Part shown: positions 44,628-53,296 of the stretch, piece after piece
How the letters are laid out: every line of letters begins with the position of its first letter
Numbering within the stretch: the first letter of the stretch is position 1
Assembly (NCBI RefSeq): GCF_900120295.1
Contig: NZ_LT635467.1
Span: 64,158 to 128,157, forward strand
From: Blautia sp. Marseille-P3201T
GTDB lineage: Bacteria > Bacillota > Clostridia > Lachnospirales > Lachnospiraceae
Length of the DNA: 64,000 nucleotides
Direction: 5' to 3'
The notes under the pieces: generated by a model
Told to the model about the DNA's origin: nothing
Seen by the model: only the letters and a program-made list of their open reading frames with translations
The model's database searches: none
Position numbers and translations under genes: made by a program

Positions 44628-47258
44628 TCAAAAAAGCTTTGCGTTTTTCAACCTGCGCTTCGGTAAATATAACATTAAAAATACTGCTAAAAATGCTGCT
44701 GCGCTAATCCAAAACGCCTCAAATCCTCCTATTCCGAAAATTTTCATGCTTTCGATTTGCTGCTGTAAAATTTGAGAAAAACTGCGCACTTCCTGAAATT
44801 CCTGCTGCAAATACCTCTGCTGTTTCCACACATTTTCAAAAATCCAGACTCCATATACACCCCAACCGCAAAAAACAGAAAAAACTGCTGTTTTCAAAGA
44901 ATTTCTTCTTAGTCTATTTTGAAGCTGTCTTTTTGACATTCCCAGTGCTTTTAAAACTCCTATTTTACGTTTCTGATTTTCATAATCAAAAGCCAGAATA
45001 TTACAAACTGTAAGAAGTAAAATCAATATAATGCACACTCCTCCAAAAAACAGCAAGAAAAATTCACGTTCTGCTTCCTGTACAGACGCCGTTATCATTT
45101 CACGCTCATTGCGTAAATTCATTTCATACTGCTCACATAAATCTGCCACAATAAAATCCGTAGATAAATATCCTGCACTTTCTGATGTATAAATATCTAA
45201 AGAATTATAACCTAATTCCGTACCGGTTTTATTAAATCCCAGCTCGTAACCCTCTTTTGCATTTTCCAAGGTTTCCTTTAGGCTCTCATAAGAACATAAC
45301 ACCATATACGGTTTTCCTGTAAATAACAACGGATCATAAGCTGACTTCTCCCTATTTACTTTTATAACAGCTCCTACTTTTGCTGTCATATTTCCGACTA
45401 TTGATACATCACTCGCCTTTCTTTCTATTCTTTCCCCTACTGGAAAACCATAAAAATTCAGCTCAATCTCATCACCTGCTTTTATTCCTGCTTCTGTATA
45501 AGACTTCCCTCCATACACAAGATTACCATCTACATCTGTGGAAAATATAATAATAACTTGTTTCCCTTGACGAAAAGCTTCTTTGTTTACTTGTTCTGCG
45601 TGCGGTAAAGTTTCCATTCGTTCCTCTGGTATCCCATAGATAGATACCCCTAATCCGTTTGGATAATCAATAATTTTTTTATTTCCTGCGCCATCTATCA
45701 TATTTAGTAATACCGGCTGTGTATCTTCAGAATTTTCTCTGACTGCCTGAAAAAAATCATTTTCTTCCATATCTTCAAAACGCAATTCGCAATTCTCTAC
45801 CAACTGTGCATCTATCTTACTGACTCCCGGTATCGCTTTTATATTAGAAAGTTCTTCCTTTGGAATACAGGCAAATGGATTTTCCAGCGCATTGATACTA
45901 TAAGAACGTGACTTTTCGTTTATTTCCCTTTTATAAAATATTGGAAAGGCTTCCATACAAACAAAAATCACAATGCCTGCCATAGCCACCGATAATCCTG
46001 CCAATAACACACCTTTCATCCTGTTTACCTTCTGCTTTTTTACCTGCTGGATTTCAAATCTTCCTGTAAGAGGCTGTTTTAATGCCATTTGTAATACCAA
46101 AATCCTCATACCTGCAAGAGCGATAATCCACAAAGTAAAAAATAACACAAGAGAAACAACCGGTATATCTAAAACAAAGACTGCATTTTTCTGTCTCAAT
46201 AAGACTTTTACCAAACACCATGTTCCCAATGCCCCTGTAATGCTCCCCAATACTGCTGCCGGAAATCCAAGCAGAGCTGTCTCGAAAAAAATCAAAATTC
46301 GTAATTGCTTCTTTGTAATTCCAATGCTTCGAAAGAGAGCAATCTGATATACTTGCCTGCGCACCTGCAACATATAAAGACACACAATCGCAGCAAGTGA
46401 CACTATAAAAATTGCCCAATGAAACAGTTGCTTTTTCTCCATCTGCTGTACATCAGGGTATGCGTATGTGTTTATAAGAACTTCCTGTTGAATTTCTGCG
46501 TCTTCCTGTTTCAATCCCTCATTAATCTCACAAATTTTAGAAGTATCATGGTTCTTCATTGTGAAAAAGCAGTTCTTTTCAGGCGGTAATGGCACCATTT
46601 CCTCCTGCTGGATTTTTGCCTCCAAAAAAAGCTCCTGTGCGCCCTTTTCTGTGAGAATTGCACTGTTTAAGGTCGCTTTTCTCCCTGCTTCCCAAAGGTT
46701 TGTATATTCTTTCAAAACCCCGCAAAGAGTATAAGTTTTTGTCACTTGAATAGAAGGAAAAGCATCTTCCTCCTGCGTCTGTTCATCTAAATATTGAGCA
46801 GGTACAGAAATCGTCAAATCTATCTTTTGTCCCAGCTCATAATCATAGCCCAGAACACTAAGAACATCTGCTTCTACTGCAACTTCATCACCGGATTTTG
46901 GAAGTCTTCCGCTATTTAACTCTAGTCTTCCCAGTTTCCAAAGGTGGTCATCCACTGTTCCTATTCCACTGTTTCCCGCAATTTTTCCATAGCATTGCGC
47001 CATTCCGCTTTCTTGAATAAAAGGTGTCTCCCCTAAAAAATCCAGCTCCCTCTCGTTTGCATTTAAAACTGCACCTTCCCATATACCATAAGTATCATAT
47101 CTACATTCTTCATTTGTTTTATCCATACTTTCTGTAAGAGAAAGAGAAATCATGGCACAGGTAAAGCTCAGAAATAATACAAAGAAAATCAAAAAACTGC
47201 TTCTTTTTCTCCCCCTTATTTCATCAATAGCCATAGAAAATAAATAGTCATTTTTCAA
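44628..47258 (-). CDS. FtsX-like ABC permease 1
   Basis: 876 residues, the paralogue of permease 2, with the same two FtsX modules and two large external domains. TTG at 47258 is the start, with GGGGGTG a few bases upstream; the close ATG is out of frame. It stands first in the cluster, before the two-component genes, and has no ATPase gene of its own beside it. Product role is inferred to be peptide sensing/detoxification or lipoprotein-type export. Confidence 0.87.
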   Translation of the reverse strand: MKNDYLFSMAIDEIRGRKRSSFLIFFVLFLSFTCAMISLSLTESMDKTNEECRYDTYGIWEGAVLNANERELDFLGETPFIQESGMAQCYGKIAGNSGIGTVDDHLWKLGRLELNSGRLPKSGDEVAVEADVLSVLGYDYELGQKIDLTISVPAQYLDEQTQEEDAFPSIQVTKTYTLCGVLKEYTNLWEAGRKATLNSAILTEKGAQELFLEAKIQQEEMVPLPPEKNCFFTMKNHDTSKICEINEGLKQEDAEIQQEVLINTYAYPDVQQMEKKQLFHWAIFIVSLAAIVCLYMLQVRRQVYQIALFRSIGITKKQLRILIFFETALLGFPAAVLGSITGALGTWCLVKVLLRQKNAVFVLDIPVVSLVLFFTLWIIALAGMRILVLQMALKQPLTGRFEIQQVKKQKVNRMKGVLLAGLSVAMAGIVIFVCMEAFPIFYKREINEKSRSYSINALENPFACIPKEELSNIKAIPGVSKIDAQLVENCELRFEDMEENDFFQAVRENSEDTQPVLLNMIDGAGNKKIIDYPNGLGVSIYGIPEERMETLPHAEQVNKEAFRQGKQVIIIFSTDVDGNLVYGGKSYTEAGIKAGDEIELNFYGFPVGERIERKASDVSIVGNMTAKVGAVIKVNREKSAYDPLLFTGKPYMVLCSYESLKETLENAKEGYELGFNKTGTELGYNSLDIYTSESAGYLSTDFIVADLCEQYEMNLRNEREMITASVQEAEREFFLLFFGGVCIILILLLTVCNILAFDYENQKRKIGVLKALGMSKRQLQNRLRRNSLKTAVFSVFCGWGVYGVWIFENVWKQQRYLQQEFQEVRSFSQILQQQIESMKIFGIGGFEAFWISAAAFLAVFLMLYLPKRRLKNAKLF

Positions 47259-47507
47259 AAAAACACCCCCTCTATTGAATATTGAAGCTTTTATATTTCT
47301 TTCAATTATACCGCTTATAGCTTACAACTGCATCTCAATATTCTTACAATAATGTAATAATAGAATTCCTCTGCTTTTTTTGAAATTTTGCCTGAAATGG
47401 CGTTGAAATGTTTCCATCCGAGGTTGTCGCATTAAGTAAAAATGCACTTAATACAACAGCCTCATTTTTCAGTTAGATATTTAGATACTGGTTTATTATT
47501 CACTGTA

Positions 47508-48371
47508 CTACATTTTAGAAATGAAATCGTCTAATGACTGTGCCTTTAACGCTGTCTCCATCCAGCCTTTAATTACTTCTACATCTTCCTGTTCATATAA
47601 TGTTTCCAAAAGGCTGTCAGGTAATTGTCCGAATTTGGACAAAACCATCTGAAGCATCTCTATTGCAGCTTTTAATCCTTCTTTTCTACCTTCCTTACGC
47701 CCTTCTCTGCGTTCATCTTGCATCAATAATTCCAAAAGCATAAATCTCTCCTCCATTTCTCTGCTCCCCTTGATATGGGTGACTGATTTCTGCACTTGTC
47801 TTACATAATCATCCTGAAAGTCCGTCTGACTTTCTTTTAAGTCTGCATGCACAAATTTCAGAAAAGAAACCAATTCTTCCGGCACATCTTCTGCGTTTTC
47901 TCCACAGGTGTTTAGAAACATAATACAACGTCCGTCTTTTAAAGACGCTTTTTGTGTTTCCTCACAGCTTTTTCGAAAAGTATACCGATATTTCCCTTCG
48001 CCAAAAGGGTCAAAATCACAGAGAAAAATCACATAGCTGTCGGGAAGCTCTGCATATTCACACCCTTTTGCCAAAAGCTCCATATCCATCTGGCTTTGGT
48101 AATAACGGCTTCTGCGTCCCAATGCAGGCTGCTTTAGTACCTGCATCTCTATATTATAGCGGGTATTCTTTTCATCCTTTGCATAAACGTCTAATCGCAC
48201 ACCTTTGTACTCCGGATGGTAGACGATATTTTTCTCTGTGCTGATTTCCACATGGTCTATTTTAATAGAAAGCGCACGTTCTAAAAAGCCTTTGCAGTTC
48301 TCCTCCTCTGACATCACTGCTGCAAACATAAAATTATTTTTGATTGTAAGATTTTTCAATAATGTGTTCAT
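47508..48371 (-). CDS. Rpn family PD-(D/E)XK nuclease/putative transposase, copy B
   Basis: 287 residues. The catalytic region is the same as in copy A (Asp61, Glu75, Gln77), with one substitution (Val38 to Ile). After RREGRK the two proteins part: this copy has EGRKEGLKAAIEMLQMVLSK and a related but distinct final ~50 residues. Start ATG 48371 has CCTCC on the complementary strand (GGAGG) upstream; longer readings cross the promoter. The promoter is at 48411-48440, immediately adjoining the IS91-like element. Confidence 0.9.
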   Translation of the reverse strand: MNTLLKNLTIKNNFMFAAVMSEEENCKGFLERALSIKIDHVEISTEKNIVYHPEYKGVRLDVYAKDEKNTRYNIEMQVLKQPALGRRSRYYQSQMDMELLAKGCEYAELPDSYVIFLCDFDPFGEGKYRYTFRKSCEETQKASLKDGRCIMFLNTCGENAEDVPEELVSFLKFVHADLKESQTDFQDDYVRQVQKSVTHIKGSREMEERFMLLELLMQDERREGRKEGRKEGLKAAIEMLQMVLSKFGQLPDSLLETLYEQEDVEVIKGWMETALKAQSLDDFISKM

Positions 48372-48410
48372 ACTTTTTCCTCCACTTTGCAGAGGAATTC
48401 TATAACATCC

Positions 48411-48440
48411 ATTATAACAGATGGCGAAGAAATTTATCAA
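48411..48440 (-). promoter_or_regulatory. Promoter of Rpn copy B
   Basis: Minus strand: TTGATA, an 18-base spacer and TATAAT, identical in layout to the promoter of copy A. Confidence 0.7.
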
Positions 48441-48534
48441 TAAAAAAGTGTCTTCGACACTTCAACTCCCCTGCCCCTCAATCTTTGAGGGGTTGGGGCT
48501 TTCTTTTTCCTTCCCTATCTGTCATAATACTCTC

Positions 48535-49686
48535 ATGAATATACTTCAAAAAATTTTTACCGACTATTATGAAGAAATTAAATATACCCTCCATCCCAGA
48601 AAAACGGAAATGGAAAACATTGATAAAATGATCCACTGCGGTGATCCTTCCTTCGGCGGTGCCATGTATGCCTGCACCCACTGCGGTAACCTAAAATTCG
48701 TTCCTTTCCGCTGTCACAGCCGCTTTTGCCCTACCTGCGGCATCAAATATTCCATGGAGCGCTCTACCAGCATGGCTTTCAAACTCATACAGTCCAGCCA
48801 TCGCCACTGTGTTTTTACCATTGACAAAAACCTTCGGGATTTCTTTCTCAAAGACCGCACACTCCTTGACTGCCTTTTTCATTCCGTCAACAGTGTCGTC
48901 TCCCGTATGTTTTTCAAAATCAATCAATCCAAAAATTTTACCCCCGGCTTTCTCATGGTTTTGCATACCTTTGGCAGGGATCTCAAATGGAACCCTCACA
49001 TTCACTGCCTTATTTCCGAAGGCGGTCTTAGTGATGATGGACTCTGGAAACCCGTAAAGCATTTTAACTACACCTTTCTTCGGAATGCTTTCCGCACCGC
49101 TCTCCTCAATGAGATGGAAACTCTCCTCGGTTCTTCTTTTAAAAAAGTAAAAGCCAAATGTTATGATGAACACAAGCAGGGCTTCTATGTTTATGCCAGA
49201 CCAAACCTCTGTGACCCTAAAGCAGTCATCCGCTATATTGGCCGGTATCTTGGCCGACCTGTCATCGCCGTCTCCAGAATTGACTCCTATGATGGCGAAA
49301 TGGTGACTTTTCATTATAACCGCCATGAGGATGATCAATATATACAGGAAACTATTCCTGCCATGGATTTCATAAAAAGGCTGATCCGCCATATCCCCGA
49401 AAAGCACTTTAAAATGATCCGTTATGGCGGCTTATATGCCAGACACAGAAAAACAGATGCAAAACTCTACCGGGCTATCCCCAAAAGCAGGCACCGCATT
49501 TACCGAAGCTTCAACCTGTGGCGCAATGCCATTCTTTCTTCCTTCGGCTATGATCCTTTGGAATGTCCCGGCTGCAGGCACAAAATGGAGTTCCTGGAAC
49601 TTTATTATAATCACCAACGCGTATCCCTCGAAGAACTTTATGAGAAAGCAATGTCCAAATTTCTCGGAAAGCGTTCTTCTGCATGA
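48535..49686 (+). CDS. IS91 family transposase
   Basis: 383 residues. The N-terminal zinc ribbon (CTHCGN, CHSRFCPTCG, residues about 43-65), the HUH motif in WNPHIHCLIS and the tyrosine helix in YIGRYLGRPVIAVSRI match IS91-type rolling-circle transposases. A C-terminal CPGC motif is also present. A single tyrosine within YIGRYLG would be the nicking residue. The ATG at 48535 is the first Met giving family-like length, though the ribosome site is weak. The gene is intact, so the element may be active. Confidence 0.9.
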   Translation: MNILQKIFTDYYEEIKYTLHPRKTEMENIDKMIHCGDPSFGGAMYACTHCGNLKFVPFRCHSRFCPTCGIKYSMERSTSMAFKLIQSSHRHCVFTIDKNLRDFFLKDRTLLDCLFHSVNSVVSRMFFKINQSKNFTPGFLMVLHTFGRDLKWNPHIHCLISEGGLSDDGLWKPVKHFNYTFLRNAFRTALLNEMETLLGSSFKKVKAKCYDEHKQGFYVYARPNLCDPKAVIRYIGRYLGRPVIAVSRIDSYDGEMVTFHYNRHEDDQYIQETIPAMDFIKRLIRHIPEKHFKMIRYGGLYARHRKTDAKLYRAIPKSRHRIYRSFNLWRNAILSSFGYDPLECPGCRHKMEFLELYYNHQRVSLEELYEKAMSKFLGKRSSA

Positions 49687-49736
49687 TTTCTTTTTTTACA
49701 TTCTATGCTATAATCCTCTAAAAGGAGGATGGTTGC

Positions 49737-49913
49737 ATGAAAACAGGTATCGAGGAATTACGCAAAAAATACATTGACAATCCACCAGAAGGAATGACTC
49801 CTAAGGACATTCGCAATATGAGCGAGGAGGAGCTTCTGGATATGGATTACTTTTTAAACGAAGATGATTTATTTGCCGATGAGGCTGGTGTAGAAGGTTT
49901 TTATATCTTCTAA
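49737..49913 (+). CDS. 58-residue acidic small protein in IS91-like element
   Basis: Too short for usual gene calling. AAAGGAGG precedes the ATG by 6-7 bases and TATAAT lies 26 bases upstream. The 58 residues are acidic, with MSEEELLDMDYFLNEDDLF in the middle, and no Cys. It is 51 bases after the transposase stop and before a hairpin terminator, so it may belong to the element or control it. Function unknown. Confidence 0.65.
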   Translation: MKTGIEELRKKYIDNPPEGMTPKDIRNMSEEELLDMDYFLNEDDLFADEAGVEGFYIF

Positions 49914-49934
49914 CGAGCGTCATCTTGTTCCTAT

Positions 49935-49958
49935 GCCCACCTTTGTGTGGGCTATTTT
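49935..49958 (+). terminator. Terminator after small acidic ORF
   Basis: Arms GCCCAC / GTGGGC followed by TATTTTC. It closes the IS91-like element's transcript. Confidence 0.65.
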
Positions 49959-50018
49959 CATTCATTGTTCCAACAAAAGTCGGAATTTCCTATTATATGA
50001 AAAAAGATTACGCAACAG

Positions 50019-50079
50019 CGCAATTTCCGCGCGCGAGTGGTTCACAAAGTGATAATTTCATTTCCGCGAGCTGCGCATC
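50019..50079. repeat. Second copy of the 61-bp dispersed repeat
   Basis: Matches 38112-38172 with a single difference (T at 50038 for C at 38131). It begins CGCAATTTCCGCGCGCGAG and ends CGAGCTGCGCATC, with TTTCCGCG repeated twice inside. It ends at the first base of the fmdE-like gene's stop codon, as if it had inserted or been retained exactly downstream of the gene. Confidence 0.85.
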
Positions 50080-50624
50080 TACACATCAAAACGATTATAT
50101 TTTTCATAGCAATCCAGACAAAACAGTTTGCCTCCCTGTAAACGAAGCATAGGCTCTGCTGTAATCTCCCCACAGCAGCTGCATGGCTCTGATTTAAAAA
50201 TTCTGGCTGCTTCCGGCAGTTCAATTACAGTCTCTTTTACATCAAATAACTCTGCCGGTTCATGGCTCTGGAAATAAGCAAAAGAGTCTGCTCTACTCAT
50301 ACCTTCCGGTGTTGGTTTTAATACTAAACGCACAGATTTCCCATTTTTTCTATTATAAAAAGAGAATGCCTGTTTCCCTCTTATGTGGAATAAAAGGTTT
50401 CCTTTTCCCACGCTGCATCCCAAAATCACCTGAATGGCATCAATCCCGCAGGCATCGTTTTCCACAATACAAACCAGCTCCTCATCTCCGGAAAGACAGC
50501 CTTTTTCGTCTGCTTCCAATCCTAATAATTCAATGGCATATAACGCAGCCTGAAATCCAATGGTAAGCCCACCGCACTCATGTCCATGAAAAGCAACACA
50601 TTTCTTCCATAATTCATCTCTCAT
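50079..50624 (-). CDS. FmdE family protein with C-terminal zinc finger
   Basis: 181 residues. The FmdE-like domain is marked by AFHGHECGGLTIG (His13, His15, Cys17), ENDACGIDAIQ and KGNLLFHIRGKQAFSFY, and a C-terminal four-Cys zinc finger (CSCCGE, CLDC) follows. FmdE is named after a formylmethanofuran dehydrogenase subunit, but in Firmicutes the family accompanies metal ABC transporters and its role is not known. AAAGGTGAAG precedes the ATG at 50624; it begins 11 bases after the methyltransferase gene. Confidence 0.88.
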   Translation of the reverse strand: MRDELWKKCVAFHGHECGGLTIGFQAALYAIELLGLEADEKGCLSGDEELVCIVENDACGIDAIQVILGCSVGKGNLLFHIRGKQAFSFYNRKNGKSVRLVLKPTPEGMSRADSFAYFQSHEPAELFDVKETVIELPEAARIFKSEPCSCCGEITAEPMLRLQGGKLFCLDCYEKYNRFDV

Positions 50625-50635
50625 TTTCTTCACCT

Positions 50636-51451
50636 TTACACACACCAGCTCATTGTCACAATGGTGGTATTTGTCCTTTCTGTAATTCTTCCGTTCTCGC
50701 TTATATCTGACAAATATGCCTGCATTTTGCCTCTCTGTTCCCACGTGACTTCTCCCTGCAAATTTGCCCTGTCAATACACCATGCCAGCATATCTTCCAC
50801 ACTTTGACTGATTTCCCATACCTCATCACGATAAGAAATATAGGGAGAATACCCTTTCAGCCACAAATAAGAAAATATCATAGCAATAGAGGAGTCTGTT
50901 TCCTTTTTATTTTTTTCTATTCCTGCTGCCTGAAATGCCCCATCAAGCACCCTATCACTTCTCCTCGAGGGCTTTACCAAAAAGCACTTGTTTCTGGAAC
51001 AATTACACATTTTTTCTAATGTATAATAATCCGCAACAGCAGGTGTCATGTGAGCAAACACTAGGTCAAAATTTTTCAAAAATCCCATTTTTTCAATATC
51101 AAGACTTGCCCAATCAGCATGAAAAAATGATACATTTTTCAGATGTTTTTGCTCTGCCAGCTCCTTTGCCGCCATAATCATTTCTGATGATACATCCGTG
51201 CCTGTCACCTGTGCTCCTGACTTTGCCAACGCCAGACTAAAGCGCCCTGCACCGCATCCGATATCCAGAATACGGGTGTGTTCATCTATCTGCATTTCTC
51301 CATAAACTTGTTTCAAAAAAGGATTTTCTTCCGGTGTTGGAATGGTTTTTTCCTTATACTGTCCTGCCTTTTTATCCCAAAGCTTTGCCTGTAATTCACC
51401 CTGTCTGTTATCCTTTCTACTCCACTCTTTTTCCAGCTGTTCTAAGTTCAT
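50636..51451 (-). CDS. Class I SAM-dependent methyltransferase
   Basis: 271 residues. Motif I is ILDIGCGAGRFSLAL (about 61-75), followed by TGTDVSSEMI and FDLVFAHMTPAV. The substrate is unknown. It sits between an FecCD-type ABC transporter and an fmdE-like gene, all close together on one strand, which suggests that it modifies the imported cofactor or chelator rather than DNA or RNA (inference). Confidence 0.87.
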   Translation of the reverse strand: MNLEQLEKEWSRKDNRQGELQAKLWDKKAGQYKEKTIPTPEENPFLKQVYGEMQIDEHTRILDIGCGAGRFSLALAKSGAQVTGTDVSSEMIMAAKELAEQKHLKNVSFFHADWASLDIEKMGFLKNFDLVFAHMTPAVADYYTLEKMCNCSRNKCFLVKPSRRSDRVLDGAFQAAGIEKNKKETDSSIAMIFSYLWLKGYSPYISYRDEVWEISQSVEDMLAWCIDRANLQGEVTWEQRGKMQAYLSDISENGRITERTNTTIVTMSWCV

Positions 51452-51467
51452 TTTATCACTCTTTTCT

Positions 51468-52238
51468 TTATATATCTGTCACCTGCGAGTCTACCAATAC
51501 CATCTTCTGTCCGCCCACAGATACCACCTCACCATGAATATGATAAACATCCCAGATAGCTTTTCGATTAAGAACCTCCGCATCCCCGCTGGCATACACC
51601 TGCCCGTCCTGCATCAGCAAAAATCTGTCACAAAAGCGAAGAGCTAAGTTTAAATCATGGATGACAACAATCGCAGAGATTTTTGTTTCACGACAAATAT
51701 CTCGTACAATCTGCAATACCTGATACTGGTTTTGAAGGTCAAGACTGCTGGTAGGCTCATCTAAAAGAAGCAGTTTGGGTTCTTGTGCCAAAGCTCTTGC
51801 CAGCATAACTTTTTGACGTTCTCCCCCGCTTAACTGGTTTAAAAAGCGTCCTCTCATATCCGATACTTTTAATTTATCCATTGCTTCATGAACCATCTCA
51901 TGGTCCTTTTCCGTAACACCCCACTTCATGTAAGGTTTTCTTCCCAGCATTACCATGTCATGAACTGTCATTTTTACATTGGGTACACTCTGAGCTACAA
52001 AGGCAATCCTCTTTGCCATTTCTCTTGCTGACAACTTTAAAATTGCCTCATCATTTAACATAATACTGCCCTGTCTAGGCGTTAAAATCTGATTAAAACA
52101 TTTCAGCATAGTACTTTTTCCGGCCCCATTGTTACCTAAGATTGCCATAAATTGCCCTTCTCCTAAGGTAAAACTGATATTTTTTAATACTTCCGGTCCT
52201 CCCGGATAACCATATTGAAGATTTTCCACCTTTAGCAT
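51468..52238 (-). CDS. Fe3+-siderophore/cobalamin-type ABC ATPase
   Basis: 256 residues. Walker A GNNGAGKST (35-43), signature LSGGERQKVMLARAL, Walker B LLLLDEPTSSLD and the H-loop in VVIHDLN place it in the FecE/BtuD/FepC group. It overlaps the permease gene by 7 bases. The ATG is preceded by GGAGGCAGCC. Confidence 0.94.
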   Translation of the reverse strand: MLKVENLQYGYPGGPEVLKNISFTLGEGQFMAILGNNGAGKSTMLKCFNQILTPRQGSIMLNDEAILKLSAREMAKRIAFVAQSVPNVKMTVHDMVMLGRKPYMKWGVTEKDHEMVHEAMDKLKVSDMRGRFLNQLSGGERQKVMLARALAQEPKLLLLDEPTSSLDLQNQYQVLQIVRDICRETKISAIVVIHDLNLALRFCDRFLLMQDGQVYASGDAEVLNRKAIWDVYHIHGEVVSVGGQKMVLVDSQVTDI

Positions 52239-53296
52239 GAACGGCTGCCTCCTTTAAACAGTAAGTATAAGAACAACGGAGCTCCAAGGAAGGAGGTAAT
52301 CGCTCCAATCGGAAGAATAATCGGACTTATAAGCGTTCTCGCTGCCAAGTCACCCAGAAGGAGCAAAACAGCTCCGGCCAGCATAGAGCCAGGGATGAGA
52401 TATACATGATTATTTCCCACTACCATTCGTACAATGTGTGGTGCCACAAGACCGATAAAGCTGATTAAACCAATATAAGAAACAATGGTAGATGCCGTAA
52501 AACAACATAAAATCATGTTAATAATAATTAATCTTCTTACATGAATTCCAAGACTGGTTGCCGTTTCATTTCCACTTAACAATGCATTAAAGTCCCATCG
52601 ATGAAGAATAAAGTAAATTCCTGCAAGAAAAACAACTACCGTCATAAAACTAATCTCTTTCCAATCGGTACTTCCTAAATCTCCGAAAGTCCAAAATACC
52701 AGTGCATTTAATTCCACTTCATCTGCAAAATATTGAAGAAGGGTAGTAGCTCCGGTAAACATAGAACTGATTGCCACACCGGCGAGTACCACAGACTCTG
52801 CTGAAATCTGACAGAAACGGGACAGCCCAAAGATTACAATAGCAACTGCCATACTTCCTATAAAAGCGCAAATAGGAATAATAAAATTTCCATTTGCAGC
52901 GCTTCCTGCTCCCAAAACAATGATTGCAAAAGCAGCTCCAAATCCCGCTCCCTGAGATACTCCAAGGGTACTTGATGAAGCAAGAGGATTGTTTAAAATT
53001 GCCTGCAAAATACAGCCTGTCACTCCAAGTCCTGCCCCGGAAATTGCAGCTGTACATATACGAGGCAGTCTTACATTTTGCACTACTACATTAATTTTAT
53101 TATCAGATGCCTGTCCAAATATTCCCAATATTAATTCCTTTAAAGGTGTATCGTAAGAACCTGCCCACATAGAAAATAACACGGTAAGAACCAACACCAC
53201 TGCCAAAATAATCAAAAATAAAACACTTTTTCGCTGGTTTTTCCGGTATGCGGTATCATTGCTGTTATTCTCCAATTTGGACCTGTCTGAACTCAT
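52232..53296 (-). CDS. FecCD-type ABC permease
   Basis: 354 residues, about ten helices of the FecCD/BtuC family (GAGLGVTGCILQAILNNPLA and GLISFIGLVAPHIVRMVVGN). The second of two close ATGs (53296) is taken, since AAAGGAG lies seven bases before it. It overlaps the substrate-binding protein gene by 32 bases, so translation is coupled. A single permease gene implies a homodimer. Confidence 0.93.
   Translation of the reverse strand: MSSDRSKLENNSNDTAYRKNQRKSVLFLIILAVVLVLTVLFSMWAGSYDTPLKELILGIFGQASDNKINVVVQNVRLPRICTAAISGAGLGVTGCILQAILNNPLASSSTLGVSQGAGFGAAFAIIVLGAGSAANGNFIIPICAFIGSMAVAIVIFGLSRFCQISAESVVLAGVAISSMFTGATTLLQYFADEVELNALVFWTFGDLGSTDWKEISFMTVVVFLAGIYFILHRWDFNALLSGNETATSLGIHVRRLIIINMILCCFTASTIVSYIGLISFIGLVAPHIVRMVVGNNHVYLIPGSMLAGAVLLLLGDLAARTLISPIILPIGAITSFLGAPLFLYLLFKGGSRSC

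Larger units (their letters stand above)
47359..48442 (-). mobile_element. Rpn element copy B with 15-bp inverted repeats
   Basis: Second copy of the element at 38558-39638, in the same orientation. The inverted repeat arms are 47360-47374 and 48389-48403, with identical sequence to copy A. Left flanks of the copies differ. Identity to copy A stops after 48442, where an IS91-like insertion begins. The 3' hairpin arms (GAGGTTGT..CATTAAG) remain pairable in both copies, while the loop sequence differs. Confidence 0.75.
48443..49960 (+). mobile_element. IS91-like insertion element (approximate bounds)
   Basis: Contains the transposase at 48535-49686, a 58-residue ORF after it and hairpins at both ends: arms AAGTGTC/GACACTT (48446-48462) and CCCTCAA/TTGAGGG (48475-48492) on the left, GCCCAC/GTGGGC (49935-49952) on the right. 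The transposase reading frame has higher GC and different codon use from nearby genes. IS91 elements move by rolling circle and leave no target duplication, so exact ends cannot be set here. Confidence 0.6.

Noticed and set aside
48691..49407. 238-codon frame opposite the IS91-like transposase
   Set aside because: It is antisense to a transposase with clear motifs, has no ribosome site and no known domain; high-GC coding DNA often leaves open opposite frames.
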